From: an uncultured Bacilli bacterium
GTDB lineage: Bacteria; Bacillota_I; Bacilli_A; RF39; UBA660
Assembly (NCBI GenBank): GCA_934101275.1
Contig: CAKOQM010000004.1
Span: forward strand, 1-48,329
Direction of reading: 5' to 3'
DNA: 48,329 nucleotides
The notes beneath the pieces are model-generated. The model ran no database searches. It saw only the letters and a program-made list of their open reading frames with translations, and was not told where the DNA came from. Of the stretch, positions 41,398-48,329 are shown piece after piece; the first letter of the stretch is position 1; each line of letters starts with the position of its first letter. A program made the translations under genes and the position numbers.

Positions 41398-41850
41398 TCA
41401 ATCTATTAATTCAGAATCTTGATATAAAAGAATATGAGGAACTTTTTTATGAACCATTTTTAAAACCTCATTATCATCATCAATGAGCGCGATTTGAGAA
41501 GACGATGAAACAGAATTCAAGTAGTCTGCTTTTAAATTAGCTGAGGTAATATTTCCTAAATGTTCTTTTGATAAAATATTTCGTTTGGTAAAAAAAGGAG
41601 CATATAAATCAAGCCATTTTTCTTTTTCCTTTATTTGAAAGTCTTCTTTACAAATAGATAAAATTTGTAGTTCGACATTAGGTAAATCATTTATCTTTTC
41701 AAATATTTGAATAGACTGATACAAAGGCCGTTTTTTTAAATAGTCTTTGGGATTACCAACATCAAAACAAGCAAGAACACCATCCATATCCACATAAAGA
41801 ATTAATTTTCTATTCTCAGATAATTCTTTTATTAAATTATAAAAATGCAT
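41398..41850 (-). CDS. HAD-superfamily 5'(3')-nucleotidase-like protein
   Basis: A 150-residue HAD protein. The N-terminal DMDGVLACFD (DxDG nucleophile motif, about 20-29) resembles 5'(3')-deoxyribonucleotidase (NT5C) proteins. The middle has QILSICKED with motif II Ser, and the C-terminal ALIDDDNEVL corresponds to motif IV. It is short for the family and possibly acts on a nucleotide or other small phosphoester. Start ATG follows AGAGGA. It stands between the Fic-like gene and the ABC exporter without clear functional links. Confidence 0.75.
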   Translation of the reverse strand: MHFYNLIKELSENRKLILYVDMDGVLACFDVGNPKDYLKKRPLYQSIQIFEKINDLPNVELQILSICKEDFQIKEKEKWLDLYAPFFTKRNILSKEHLGNITSANLKADYLNSVSSSSQIALIDDDNEVLKMVHKKVPHILLYQDSELID

Positions 41851-41891
41851 TTTTAAATCCTCTTTTCTATATCTTCACTTTATCATAAAAA

Positions 41892-41932
41892 AAGATAAAA
41901 GCCTATAGCCTCTACCTCTAATCTTTATTTTT
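41892..41932 (-). terminator. Possible terminator of the ABC exporter genes
   Basis: Minus-strand AAAGAT pairs with ATCTTT over a long internal segment and is followed by T-runs, overlapping the permease stop codon. The inner part pairs poorly, so confidence is moderate. Confidence 0.4.
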
Positions 41933-43240
41933 TAAAGAAATAAACATTTTTTTCCATAATTTGGTGGATGAATAATTTAAAATACCTACTTTATAAATTC
42001 TTAAACCATATTTAAAAATAATAAACGTACATAAAATATTGATAAGTGTGGAAATAGCTAAACTATAAATACTTATTTGGCCAAGTAAGAACAACGAAGG
42101 CGATAGCATAAAGCTTAACATAGGGACATAAGACATAACTTTTATAAAGGCCGCTCCTTCAAATTGACTGGCCATAATAGCTAAGTAATAACCAACCATT
42201 ATAATCAACATAATTGGTGTTTGAAGTTGTTGAAAGTCTTCCATACTGGTAGTCATAGAAGCTAAAACCCCAGCAACAATACCATAAAGGACAAAAGAAA
42301 CTAGGAAAAGTAAAAGTATCCAAGGAAGTCCTTGTAATAATAAATTTAAAATACCACTTTCTTGTAAACTTGAAATAATGGTTGAAACATTCCCAGAAAG
42401 GCCTTCACCTATGCCACTAAGTAAATTCCCACCGCCAAAGATAAAACGACTTAAGACAGCAACAAAGGCATATAAAAGTAATAAGACACCTTGAATAACA
42501 ACGAATAAAGTGGAAGCGAAAACCTTAGATAAAAAGTGGGTTTCCGGAGATACATTAGAAATAATAATTTCCATACTTCGTGTGGTTTTTTCATCATTTA
42601 CTTCACTACCAATCATTTGAACAAGCATTAAAATAAGAAAGAAACAAGGTAAAATAACAACTAAGATAACTCCTGAGGTAATTAAATCTTTATTTTTAAT
42701 ATTACTTTTTTCTTCATTGGTTACGGTAAGTGTAATCGTAGCAGGATTCATTAATTTATTTACTTCTTCTTCGGTTAAACCACTTTGCATGATAGCCATG
42801 GTACTTTTCAGCGTATTAATAGAACTTTCTAAAAATTGAGTTTCCATCGTTTTTAATTCATCGAAACTAATAAGTTCCGCTTCTAAATAGTTTTCTTTAT
42901 TTTCTTTTAAATAAACAATGATTTTTTTTTCATCTTCCTTTAAAGATTCTTTTTCTTCTTCTAAAGAAGAAGCTTTAGAAACTTCAAAATGATACGTATC
43001 TTGTAAATCATCTGTTAAAGAAGAAAAAGAATTTAAAAATAAATCATAACCTCCAACCTCATCGATGACAGATACTTTGGTAACGTCTTCAAAATCACCG
43101 CCAAAAAAAGTAACAATACGATCAATATTCGTAATAATCATAAGAAGAACAAGCAAAAGAATATTTACCGCCAAAAACCATTTGGTTTTAATTTTCTTAT
43201 TTAAACTTTGTTTTGTTAAAAATTTAAGTTTAGCCTTCAT
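41918..43240 (-). CDS. ABC-2 type exporter permease, NatB/YhaP-like
   Basis: About 440 residues: N-terminal membrane helix (about 20-38), a large extracytoplasmic domain (about 40-180), then five or six membrane helices to the C-terminus. This is the layout of NatB/YhaP-type permeases of efflux ABC systems. The GSEVNDEKTTRSMEIIISNVSP segment is the conserved cytoplasmic coupling region. I took ATG 43238-43240 with AGGTGA 5 bases before; the upstream GTG overlaps that RBS. The start overlaps the ATPase gene. Substrate unknown (sodium efflux for NatAB). Confidence 0.88.
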   Translation of the reverse strand: MKAKLKFLTKQSLNKKIKTKWFLAVNILLLVLLMIITNIDRIVTFFGGDFEDVTKVSVIDEVGGYDLFLNSFSSLTDDLQDTYHFEVSKASSLEEEKESLKEDEKKIIVYLKENKENYLEAELISFDELKTMETQFLESSINTLKSTMAIMQSGLTEEEVNKLMNPATITLTVTNEEKSNIKNKDLITSGVILVVILPCFFLILMLVQMIGSEVNDEKTTRSMEIIISNVSPETHFLSKVFASTLFVVIQGVLLLLYAFVAVLSRFIFGGGNLLSGIGEGLSGNVSTIISSLQESGILNLLLQGLPWILLLFLVSFVLYGIVAGVLASMTTSMEDFQQLQTPIMLIIMVGYYLAIMASQFEGAAFIKVMSYVPMLSFMLSPSLFLLGQISIYSLAISTLINILCTFIIFKYGLRIYKVGILNYSSTKLWKKMFISLKNKD

Positions 43241-44129
43241 ATGATTCACCTACTTTACTTAAGAAAATTTCATTTAAACTCGGATCAGATACCGCAAATT
43301 TAGTGATGTGTTTGCCTTTTTTAACTTCCGCAAAAACTGCATCTATATACTTATCTTCTATAACAGAAACAACCATTTCATCTGCATTTTCTGTGACACT
43401 TGAAACACCTTCTAAGTGTTCTAACGCCTCTTTTTTAACATTCCCGATAATGTGAATGGTTTTCTTACGGTAATCTTTCTTAATTTCTTTTAAATCACCT
43501 TCTAAAACAGATTTTCCTTTCACAAGGATAACGAGTTTTTCACAAAACATTTCCACATGTTCCATCCGGTGCGAAGAAAAAATAATACGACATCCCTTCT
43601 TTTTAAAATCTTGGATGGCTTCCATAAACAGTTCTACATTAATAGGATCTAAACCGGTAAAAGGTTCATCTAAAATAAGAAGTTTTGGTTCGTTTATCAC
43701 AGCTGTAATAAATTGGACTTTTTGCTGATTTCCTTTGGATAATTCTTTTATTTTTCTATTTTTATATTCAGTAATATGAAAACGTTCTAACCAATTATCC
43801 AACCTTTCTAAAATTGTTTTTTCATCCATTCCTTTTAAAACGCCATAATAAATAACTTGTTCTTTTACGGTTAGTTTGGTAAGCAAACTTCTTTCTTCCG
43901 TCAAAAAGCCAATTTTATCGGTTACCGAATAATCGATGGGCTTATCATCTAGGGTGATTTCTCCACTGTTGGGTTTTAAAAGGCCAATAATCATTCGAAA
44001 CGTCGTTGTTTTACCCGCACCATTGACTCCTAAAAGACCAAATATTTCACCATCATTCACAGTGAATGATAAATCATCCACGGCTTTATGGGTGTCATAA
44101 TACTTTGTAACATGACTTACTCTTAACAT
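43230..44129 (-). CDS. ABC transporter ATP-binding protein, NatA/YhaQ-like
   Basis: About 299 residues. Walker A GVNGAGKTT (about 36-44), Q-loop region GFLTEERSL, signature ELSKGNQQKVQ, Walker B LLILDEPFTGLDP and switch His in SSHRMEH. A C-terminal extension (about 215-299) resembles the DUF4162 tail of exporter ATPases such as YhaQ. I prefer ATG 44127-44129, which begins MLRVSHVTKYY as in homologues; the upstream ATG has no RBS. Pairs with the permease gene it overlaps. Confidence 0.92.
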   Translation of the reverse strand: MLRVSHVTKYYDTHKAVDDLSFTVNDGEIFGLLGVNGAGKTTTFRMIIGLLKPNSGEITLDDKPIDYSVTDKIGFLTEERSLLTKLTVKEQVIYYGVLKGMDEKTILERLDNWLERFHITEYKNRKIKELSKGNQQKVQFITAVINEPKLLILDEPFTGLDPINVELFMEAIQDFKKKGCRIIFSSHRMEHVEMFCEKLVILVKGKSVLEGDLKEIKKDYRKKTIHIIGNVKKEALEHLEGVSSVTENADEMVVSVIEDKYIDAVFAEVKKGKHITKFAVSDPSLNEIFLSKVGESYEG

Positions 44130-44163
44130 ATTCCTCTTCCCTTCTAAATTCATTATAAAAGAA

Positions 44164-44187
44164 AAAAAGATATTCGTCTATCTTTTT
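44164..44187 (-). terminator. Intrinsic terminator of the 59-residue small gene
   Basis: Minus-strand AAAAAGATA / TATCTTTTT with a 6-base loop and seven T, directly after the small gene's stop codon. Confidence 0.75.
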
Positions 44188-44189
44188 AA

Positions 44190-44369
44190 CTATTTTATAA
44201 GTTTTTGCTCTACATTTATGGCTTCTTTATCCGAAGTAATCACTTTTTTATAAGCGAGCTTGTTTTGTAAAAAATTTTGAATATCTGTATAATACTTTTT
44301 AGCGTAATCGGTTTCATAACAAAAAAATTCATCCATTTTATAATTTGCAAGGCGAAGATAAGAAGTCAT
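44190..44369 (-). CDS. Small gene, 59 residues, unknown function
   Basis: A short reading frame in the gap between the ABC ATPase and the isomerase gene. ATG (44367-44369) is preceded by CAGGGG at 6 bases and ends TAG (44190-44192). The product is charged and Tyr/Lys rich: MTSYLRLANYKMDEFF near the start, YAKKYYTDIQNFLQNK in the middle, and one Cys. It is probably helical, with no signal or membrane helix. A promoter-like TAGACT-N17-TATAAC lies upstream and a clear terminator directly downstream, so it looks like a complete transcription unit. Confidence 0.65.
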   Translation of the reverse strand: MTSYLRLANYKMDEFFCYETDYAKKYYTDIQNFLQNKLAYKKVITSDKEAINVEQKLIK

Positions 44370-44392
44370 AATTTTCCCCTGTTGGAAAAATT

Positions 44393-44421
44393 GTTATAAC
44401 AAAATAAAAAAGGAAAGTCTA
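44393..44421 (-). promoter_or_regulatory. Probable promoter of the 59-residue small gene
   Basis: Minus strand TAGACT (44416-44421), 17-base spacer, TATAAC (44393-44398), 24 bases before the ATG. The -35 overlaps the stop codon of the isomerase gene upstream. Confidence 0.45.
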
Positions 44422-45087
44422 GTTCAACTCACTTTCTTCTATACTTTCCCATTCATCAAAGATATTTTTAACTAAAATACATAAAAATTCATTGTCACAG
44501 TTTTTAAAGAAATTTTCTTCAAAGTATTCATTATAAATCATTTTCTTTAGCATCTCTCTGTCTAATTCTTCTAATATTTCACTCATTGCCATCTGGGTTG
44601 TTTGTTTTAAATGAATAAGTTCTTGCTTTTGTAAACTTTGAATTTCTTTTCTTTTGAGAGGATAACCACTTAAAAACTCTGTACTAAATAAAGTTTCAAA
44701 AATACCTTCCAATAAAAATTCAGAACCTGTGCCAAAATATTTACCAAAAGGAATGGCAATGGCATTTCCAGCGTTTACTTTGCAAAATAATTTGGCGTCG
44801 ACATTATCCGCGACATATCCCCCATAAACCTCTGGCATAGCATTTAGACTCATTGTTACGCCTATCCCAGAAGCACATCCGGTGATTACAAAATCAACAG
44901 CTTTACTATTTAATAAAAGTCCTGCCAAAATACCAGCCCCAACATAATCTATACTACATTCTTTATCATTACTAACACCATAATTATAAACTTCGTGACC
45001 ATATTTAGAAGCGACTTTATTTAAAATTTTATAGATAAACTCATTTTTGTCTTTTTGACTGTTCTCATTTATTAACGCTATTTTCAT
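44419..45087 (-). CDS. RpiB/LacA/LacB family sugar-phosphate isomerase
   Basis: A 222-residue protein whose first 150 residues match the RpiB/LacAB fold. The start MKIALINEN is followed by TGCASGIGVTMSLNA (about 69-83), corresponding to the CGTGIG active-site loop with its Cys kept in a shifted context, and then NAGNAIAIPFGKYFG. The last 60 or so residues are an acidic helical extension not found in ribose-5-phosphate isomerase B. Longer members act on other sugar phosphates, so the substrate is uncertain. It lies 19 bases after the HD-domain gene and is probably cotranscribed with it. Confidence 0.83.
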   Translation of the reverse strand: MKIALINENSQKDKNEFIYKILNKVASKYGHEVYNYGVSNDKECSIDYVGAGILAGLLLNSKAVDFVITGCASGIGVTMSLNAMPEVYGGYVADNVDAKLFCKVNAGNAIAIPFGKYFGTGSEFLLEGIFETLFSTEFLSGYPLKRKEIQSLQKQELIHLKQTTQMAMSEILEELDREMLKKMIYNEYFEENFFKNCDNEFLCILVKNIFDEWESIEESELN

Positions 45088-45106
45088 AGAACCCCTTTCT
45101 AACTTT

Positions 45107-46753
45107 CTAACCTTTTATCATAAACATTAAACCTATTAAAATTCCTACAAAAATAGTTAGAAAAATAATACTAAAATCATTAATATATCCTGATATCTTA
45201 TTCGTTCTTTTTAAAATATCTTGTTCTTGTAAATTACCATCTACAATTTTAAAAGGAAACTCATTTTGAACACACAATTCATTTAAATAATCATAATTTA
45301 CTTTTTGCCGATTTAAATCGTCGTAAACAAAATATTTTTGACGATAAACAGAAATCAAAGGTTTTAAGCATTCCTTTTCATTATCAAAATCAGGTTCTCT
45401 TTTATTTGTATTTTTAAACTCCTCAATGTATGTAGTTATTTCATTGTCAATATCATTTTTAACCATATTAAAAAGATTTAAAACATTTTCATTTTTAAAA
45501 TAATATTGAATAGCTTTAGAAAAGGTAAGCCATTTTTTATCCATTACACTTTGGTCACTACGATAACTTTTTATGCCCCAAATATACATTTCTGTAGCTT
45601 TTAAAAAAGAAGATAATTGACTTTCAAAAGAGTAATTTTGAATAATATTCATAAAACCAAGATGTTCAAAATATTTCAATAAATCAAGGGCTTTAAAAGA
45701 AACTTGTGAAAGTGGTTTGACAGCATTTTCACTAACCCATTCGCCACTTGGAGAAGACGTCACATCTTTTTTATATTCATGAAATTCTTCGTTTGGCAAA
45801 TGATAAATCGTAATATATTTAGCTTCTAAAGTATTTTTGATGGAATCGGGAAATATTTCTTTAATACCTTTTTTCTGATTGATGGTGCAACGAGGAAAAA
45901 TTGCTGATGAGTGAAAACATGCCATCGAAAAACAATCTATAGGATCTTTTCCGGCATAAACATAACTTCCTTTTTGGGTGCTTTCATTGGGCAATAAAAC
46001 CTCAATGCTAGGATCTAAGGAAGCATGAAACATGTTAATATCACCTTTATACCATTCTAAAAGCCATTTTCCTAATAATTCATAATTATTTAAAATTTTA
46101 GTTTGTTTTTTTCTTTCTCTTTCATGAATAATAGCTAAATTATAGTCCATATAAAAATCGTTAGTTATGGAATAAATTTTCTTTCCTTCTTCGGTTCTTA
46201 ACTTATTCACATCACAACCACCCAAAGGAGATGGATAATTAAGCCGATTCCTATCTAGGGCATCGGCATCCTTTAAAATATCCGACATTTTTTGAATTTC
46301 TTTCTGTTCTTCTAAAGAAAAAGGAGTATTGACAAATTCTATTTTATCTTCTTCACTGGCATGCTGACAAATAAGTAATGATATTTTTAAAGCTTCTTTA
46401 GTATCCATCTTATTTCCTATTCTTTTAATAAATTTTTCAGCACCTACTTTACCATGTTTTTTACCGGAAGCACCTACTGTTTTTCCTATATCATGATATA
46501 GTCCTGCTAATAGTAAAGTATTTTCATCTACTTCACGATTTGGCATTTCATTTAACATCATTTTGATATAAGAAAGGACTTTTTCAATATGTTTTAAATC
46601 GTGCTGAAAATCCTTAGTATCCGTATAAAGTTGTTTTTCTATGCCTTTATTTACTAAGTCTACAATCTTTTGTTGGTCTTCTTTAGTTAGATGATATTTC
46701 TTTAATTTTTCTTCATCAAATGTTTTTAAATAACTTTGTTCTAAATTTGCCAT
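45107..46753 (-). CDS. HD-domain phosphohydrolase-like protein with C-terminal membrane anchor
   Basis: A 548-residue protein. The N-terminal HD domain (about 45-190) has the metal ligands of the family: His in QHDLKHIEKV, the HD pair in LAGLYHDIGKT, a further His in ICQHASEED and Asp in KDADALDRNR. It therefore appears able to bind metal. The central 300 residues are not recognised. A single hydrophobic helix at the extreme C-terminus (about 525-545) predicts a tail-anchored protein with the enzyme in the cytoplasm. Substrate unknown (nucleotide or cyclic nucleotide are options). First gene before the RpiB-like isomerase. Confidence 0.8.
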   Translation of the reverse strand: MANLEQSYLKTFDEEKLKKYHLTKEDQQKIVDLVNKGIEKQLYTDTKDFQHDLKHIEKVLSYIKMMLNEMPNREVDENTLLLAGLYHDIGKTVGASGKKHGKVGAEKFIKRIGNKMDTKEALKISLLICQHASEEDKIEFVNTPFSLEEQKEIQKMSDILKDADALDRNRLNYPSPLGGCDVNKLRTEEGKKIYSITNDFYMDYNLAIIHERERKKQTKILNNYELLGKWLLEWYKGDINMFHASLDPSIEVLLPNESTQKGSYVYAGKDPIDCFSMACFHSSAIFPRCTINQKKGIKEIFPDSIKNTLEAKYITIYHLPNEEFHEYKKDVTSSPSGEWVSENAVKPLSQVSFKALDLLKYFEHLGFMNIIQNYSFESQLSSFLKATEMYIWGIKSYRSDQSVMDKKWLTFSKAIQYYFKNENVLNLFNMVKNDIDNEITTYIEEFKNTNKREPDFDNEKECLKPLISVYRQKYFVYDDLNRQKVNYDYLNELCVQNEFPFKIVDGNLQEQDILKRTNKISGYINDFSIIFLTIFVGILIGLMFMIKG

Positions 46754-47001
46754 TTTGAATACTCCTTACCTTAAATCATTGTACCAAATTTTTCCTTAAA
46801 TGTAAAAAGAACACTGGTTTAGAAAAGCAATATTTAACCTTGTTAGATTAGATAAATTTATGTCTGAAAAGCTTACTTTAAAACAAAAAATGACACATTA
46901 TACAAGTGATTTCATAAATATTGAAAAACTTATATTCAAATTCATTACTTGTTGTATACTGCAAATTTACATCAAAGTTTTATGCAATAAACATAACAAA
47001 A

Positions 47002-47028
47002 AGAATAAACCACTAGATGATCTATTCT
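47002..47028 (-). terminator. Possible terminator of the first Rpn-like gene
   Basis: Minus-strand AGAATA / TATTCT around a 15-base loop, followed by TTTTTG. It lies 12 bases past the stop of 47040-47933. The rest of 46754-47039 shows no gene. Confidence 0.5.
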
Positions 47029-47039
47029 AACTCGATTAA

Positions 47040-47933
47040 TTAAACAACATTCTCATTTTTTATTTTTTCTACTTCTTCTTTTGACAATTTTGAAAACTGA
47101 ATTATTTTTTCCATTGATTCATTTGCTTTGAGCATCTCTTTGGCTATCTCGATACTTCGTTCTTTTTTACCTTCTTTTTTGCCTTCTTCTTTTCCTTCAG
47201 ACTTACCAATATCAATTCCTGCATCTATAGCCTCTTTAAGTTCAGTCATCCGGCATTTTTCTTCATCTTCTTCTTTGGTCATATAACTAAAGAATTCTGG
47301 GTCTTCATTTACTTTTTTAACTTCATTCATAAATTTGATCACCTTTCCATCCCTTGGTAACTTTGCCAAGTCTTCTTCATTTAAATCAAGCATAATTAAA
47401 TACTTGAATTTCTCAATGTTTACTTCGTCTTTAGCATACCAATAATTTAAGACTTTGTCCATATTCCATTCGACAATTTTAAAATTACGAACAAAGTTTT
47501 TTTCGCCATCTGTAAGCATATACGTACGACAAATTTTATCATCATTTTTTAACATGCCATAGGTAAGATTTAATTGAATAATTAAAGTATCTTCAGAATA
47601 CATTTCACCTGTTAAAGTATAACGACTATAAACGTTACATAAAAAAGCTAAGTTACGACAATGAAGGTAATCTTTTCTTTCGGAGTTAATCTCAATACCA
47701 ATATAACCTTGATCGGTTTTTAAAAGTAAGTCACAATACTTTTTTCTCGTTCCTATATTACCTTGTAGGGTTTCTACGTTTAATCTTTGAATTTCAAAGA
47801 TTTTCAGATTTAAAGTAAACTCAAGTAGAGTTATTAATAAATCTTCATTTTCTTCTTTTAAAAACACCTCCTTAAATGTCCTGTCATAACGACACGTGTA
47901 AAATTTTTTCTTTTCTTGTAATTCGGATATCAT
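47040..47933 (-). CDS. Rpn family recombination-promoting nuclease / PD-(D/E)XK transposase-like protein
   Basis: A 297-residue protein of the Rpn/PF12784 type. The N-terminal PD-(D/E)XK nuclease fold has DRTFKEVF near the start and the catalytic stretch KYCDLLLKTDQGYIGIEINSE (Asp about 67, Glu about 76). The C-terminal 60 residues are low-complexity and charged (GKSEGKEEGKKEGKK) and then helical, as typical of the family. These genes are often multi-copy and are DNA endonucleases in E. coli (RpnA). No inverted repeats bounding a transposon are evident. A second, partial copy of the C-terminus lies at the window end. Confidence 0.85.
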   Translation of the reverse strand: MISELQEKKKFYTCRYDRTFKEVFLKEENEDLLITLLEFTLNLKIFEIQRLNVETLQGNIGTRKKYCDLLLKTDQGYIGIEINSERKDYLHCRNLAFLCNVYSRYTLTGEMYSEDTLIIQLNLTYGMLKNDDKICRTYMLTDGEKNFVRNFKIVEWNMDKVLNYWYAKDEVNIEKFKYLIMLDLNEEDLAKLPRDGKVIKFMNEVKKVNEDPEFFSYMTKEEDEEKCRMTELKEAIDAGIDIGKSEGKEEGKKEGKKERSIEIAKEMLKANESMEKIIQFSKLSKEEVEKIKNENVV

Positions 47934-48146
47934 AATTCCTCGCCTTCTAAGAAGACCAACTTTGCTGTCACCAAAATTATCCTTCTACTTATATATTCAA
48001 AAAAAATCTTTGATTTCCTTTTTTTTCTTTGAAAAAAGTTCAAAAAAGCTTGAATTTCATGTAAAGTTTACACTTTTTTCTAACAAAAAATTAATAAGAT
48101 GAATAATATATAAAATTTATATTTTTATAAAAATAAAGCTATGAAA

Positions 48147-48178
48147 AAAATAGACCTTTTCATAAAGCCTATTTTATA
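48147..48178 (-). terminator. Intrinsic terminator of the second Rpn-like gene
   Basis: Minus-strand AAAATAGGCTTT pairs with AAAGGTCTATTTT (one bulge), followed by T. It lies directly past the stop codon at 48179-48181. Confidence 0.75.
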
Positions 48179-48329
48179 TTACGACATAGTTTCTTTTAAT
48201 TTTAAAATTTCTTCTTCAGAAAGATTCGTGATACTTGTTATATCATTTATAAGAATATTTCTTTTAAGCATCTCTTTGGCTATCTCGATACTTCGTTCTT
48301 TTTTGCCTTCTTCTTTTCCTTCAGACTTA
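48179..48329 (-). CDS. Rpn-like protein, C-terminal fragment cut by the window edge
   Basis: Only the last 50 residues lie in the window. They repeat the tail of the gene at 47040-47933: KSEGKEEGKKERSIEIAKEML is shared almost exactly (the first copy has one extra GKKE unit), followed by a different helical end with NLSEEEILKLKE. This shows two Rpn-type genes in tandem. The nuclease part must lie beyond 48329. The 245 bases between them are AT-rich and include a 13-base palindrome (48060-48072). Confidence 0.8.
   Translation of the reverse strand, partial: KSEGKEEGKKERSIEIAKEMLKRNILINDITSITNLSEEEILKLKETMS

Noticed and set aside
40446..41850. Fic/Doc toxin-antitoxin system
   Set aside because: The Fic protein lacks the catalytic His, and the neighbouring gene is a HAD nucleotidase-like protein, not an antitoxin.
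47040..47933. Mobile element call for the Rpn-like gene
   Set aside because: Although the family is labelled transposase-like in databases, I see no terminal inverted repeats or target duplication, so it is listed as an ordinary gene.

Overview
The window is AT-rich chromosomal DNA from an endospore-forming, Gram-positive-type bacterium, most likely an uncultured gut member of the Bacilli (RF39/Erysipelotrichia-like). This is inferred from: a GerA-type germinant receptor operon; sigK with a pro-sequence; spoIVFA/spoIVFB; monoderm division genes (sepF, divIVA, divIB/ftsQ, murG, ftsW); AAGGAGG/AGGTGAT ribosome binding sites; and TTGACA-N17-TATAAT promoters. TGA is a stop (for example, the ATGA overlap between the first two germination genes), so this is not a code-4 Mollicute. 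I recognised no rRNA, tRNA, CRISPR array, prophage or insertion sequence.

Layout. 1-2.7 kb: an intact rlmD-type 23S rRNA methyltransferase, a small membrane protein, and a truncated second rlmD copy sharing an identical tract with the first. 2.7-6.2 kb (+): gerA-gerC-gerB germinant receptor operon. 6.2-12.2 kb (-): a nine-gene Tad/Flp-like pilus operon (Flp pilin, two TadE/G-like proteins, TadZ/CpaE, TadA, TadB, TadC, two pseudopilin-like proteins) behind a good SigA promoter. 12.3-15.9 kb (-): a protein built of repeated RNA-polymerase alpha-CTD-like units and a coiled-coil metallophosphoesterase. 15.9-19.3 kb: uvrC, a one-domain YigZ protein, rpsT and a short-chain dehydrogenase. 19.3-23.6 kb: tandem paralogous HExxH proteins, divergent from two transglutaminase-like proteins. 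23.6-28.5 kb (-): yqeG-yqeH-mutL-miaA and a coiled-coil membrane protein. 28.6-31.6 kb: sigK (+), sepF-divIVA (-) and spoIVFA-spoIVFB (-), so pro-sigma-K, its presumed processing protease and the protease regulator lie within 3 kb. 31.6-36.8 kb: queH, divIB/ftsQ, murG, ftsW, a 0.5-kb decayed stretch and a small unknown gene. 36.9-40.3 kb (-): mtaB, a secreted-type DNA/RNA nuclease, and a membrane-anchored protein whose C-terminus looks like the variable region of a diversity-generating retroelement (DGR) target. 40.4-48.3 kb (-): a Fic-fold protein lacking the catalytic His, a HAD nucleotidase, an ABC exporter, a 59-residue unannotated small gene, an RpiB-like isomerase, a tail-anchored HD protein and two Rpn/PD-(D/E)XK-type genes (the second cut by the window end).

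The most interesting observation is the adenine-poor, GC-rich 126-bp block at the 3' end of the gene at 38922-40316. It has the codon pattern expected after adenine-specific mutagenesis, although no reverse transcriptase or template repeat lies in the window. Next are the alpha-CTD repeat protein, the mixed Tad/pseudopilin operon without its own prepilin peptidase, and sporulation-type -10 boxes placed at the same short distance before two sporulation operons.
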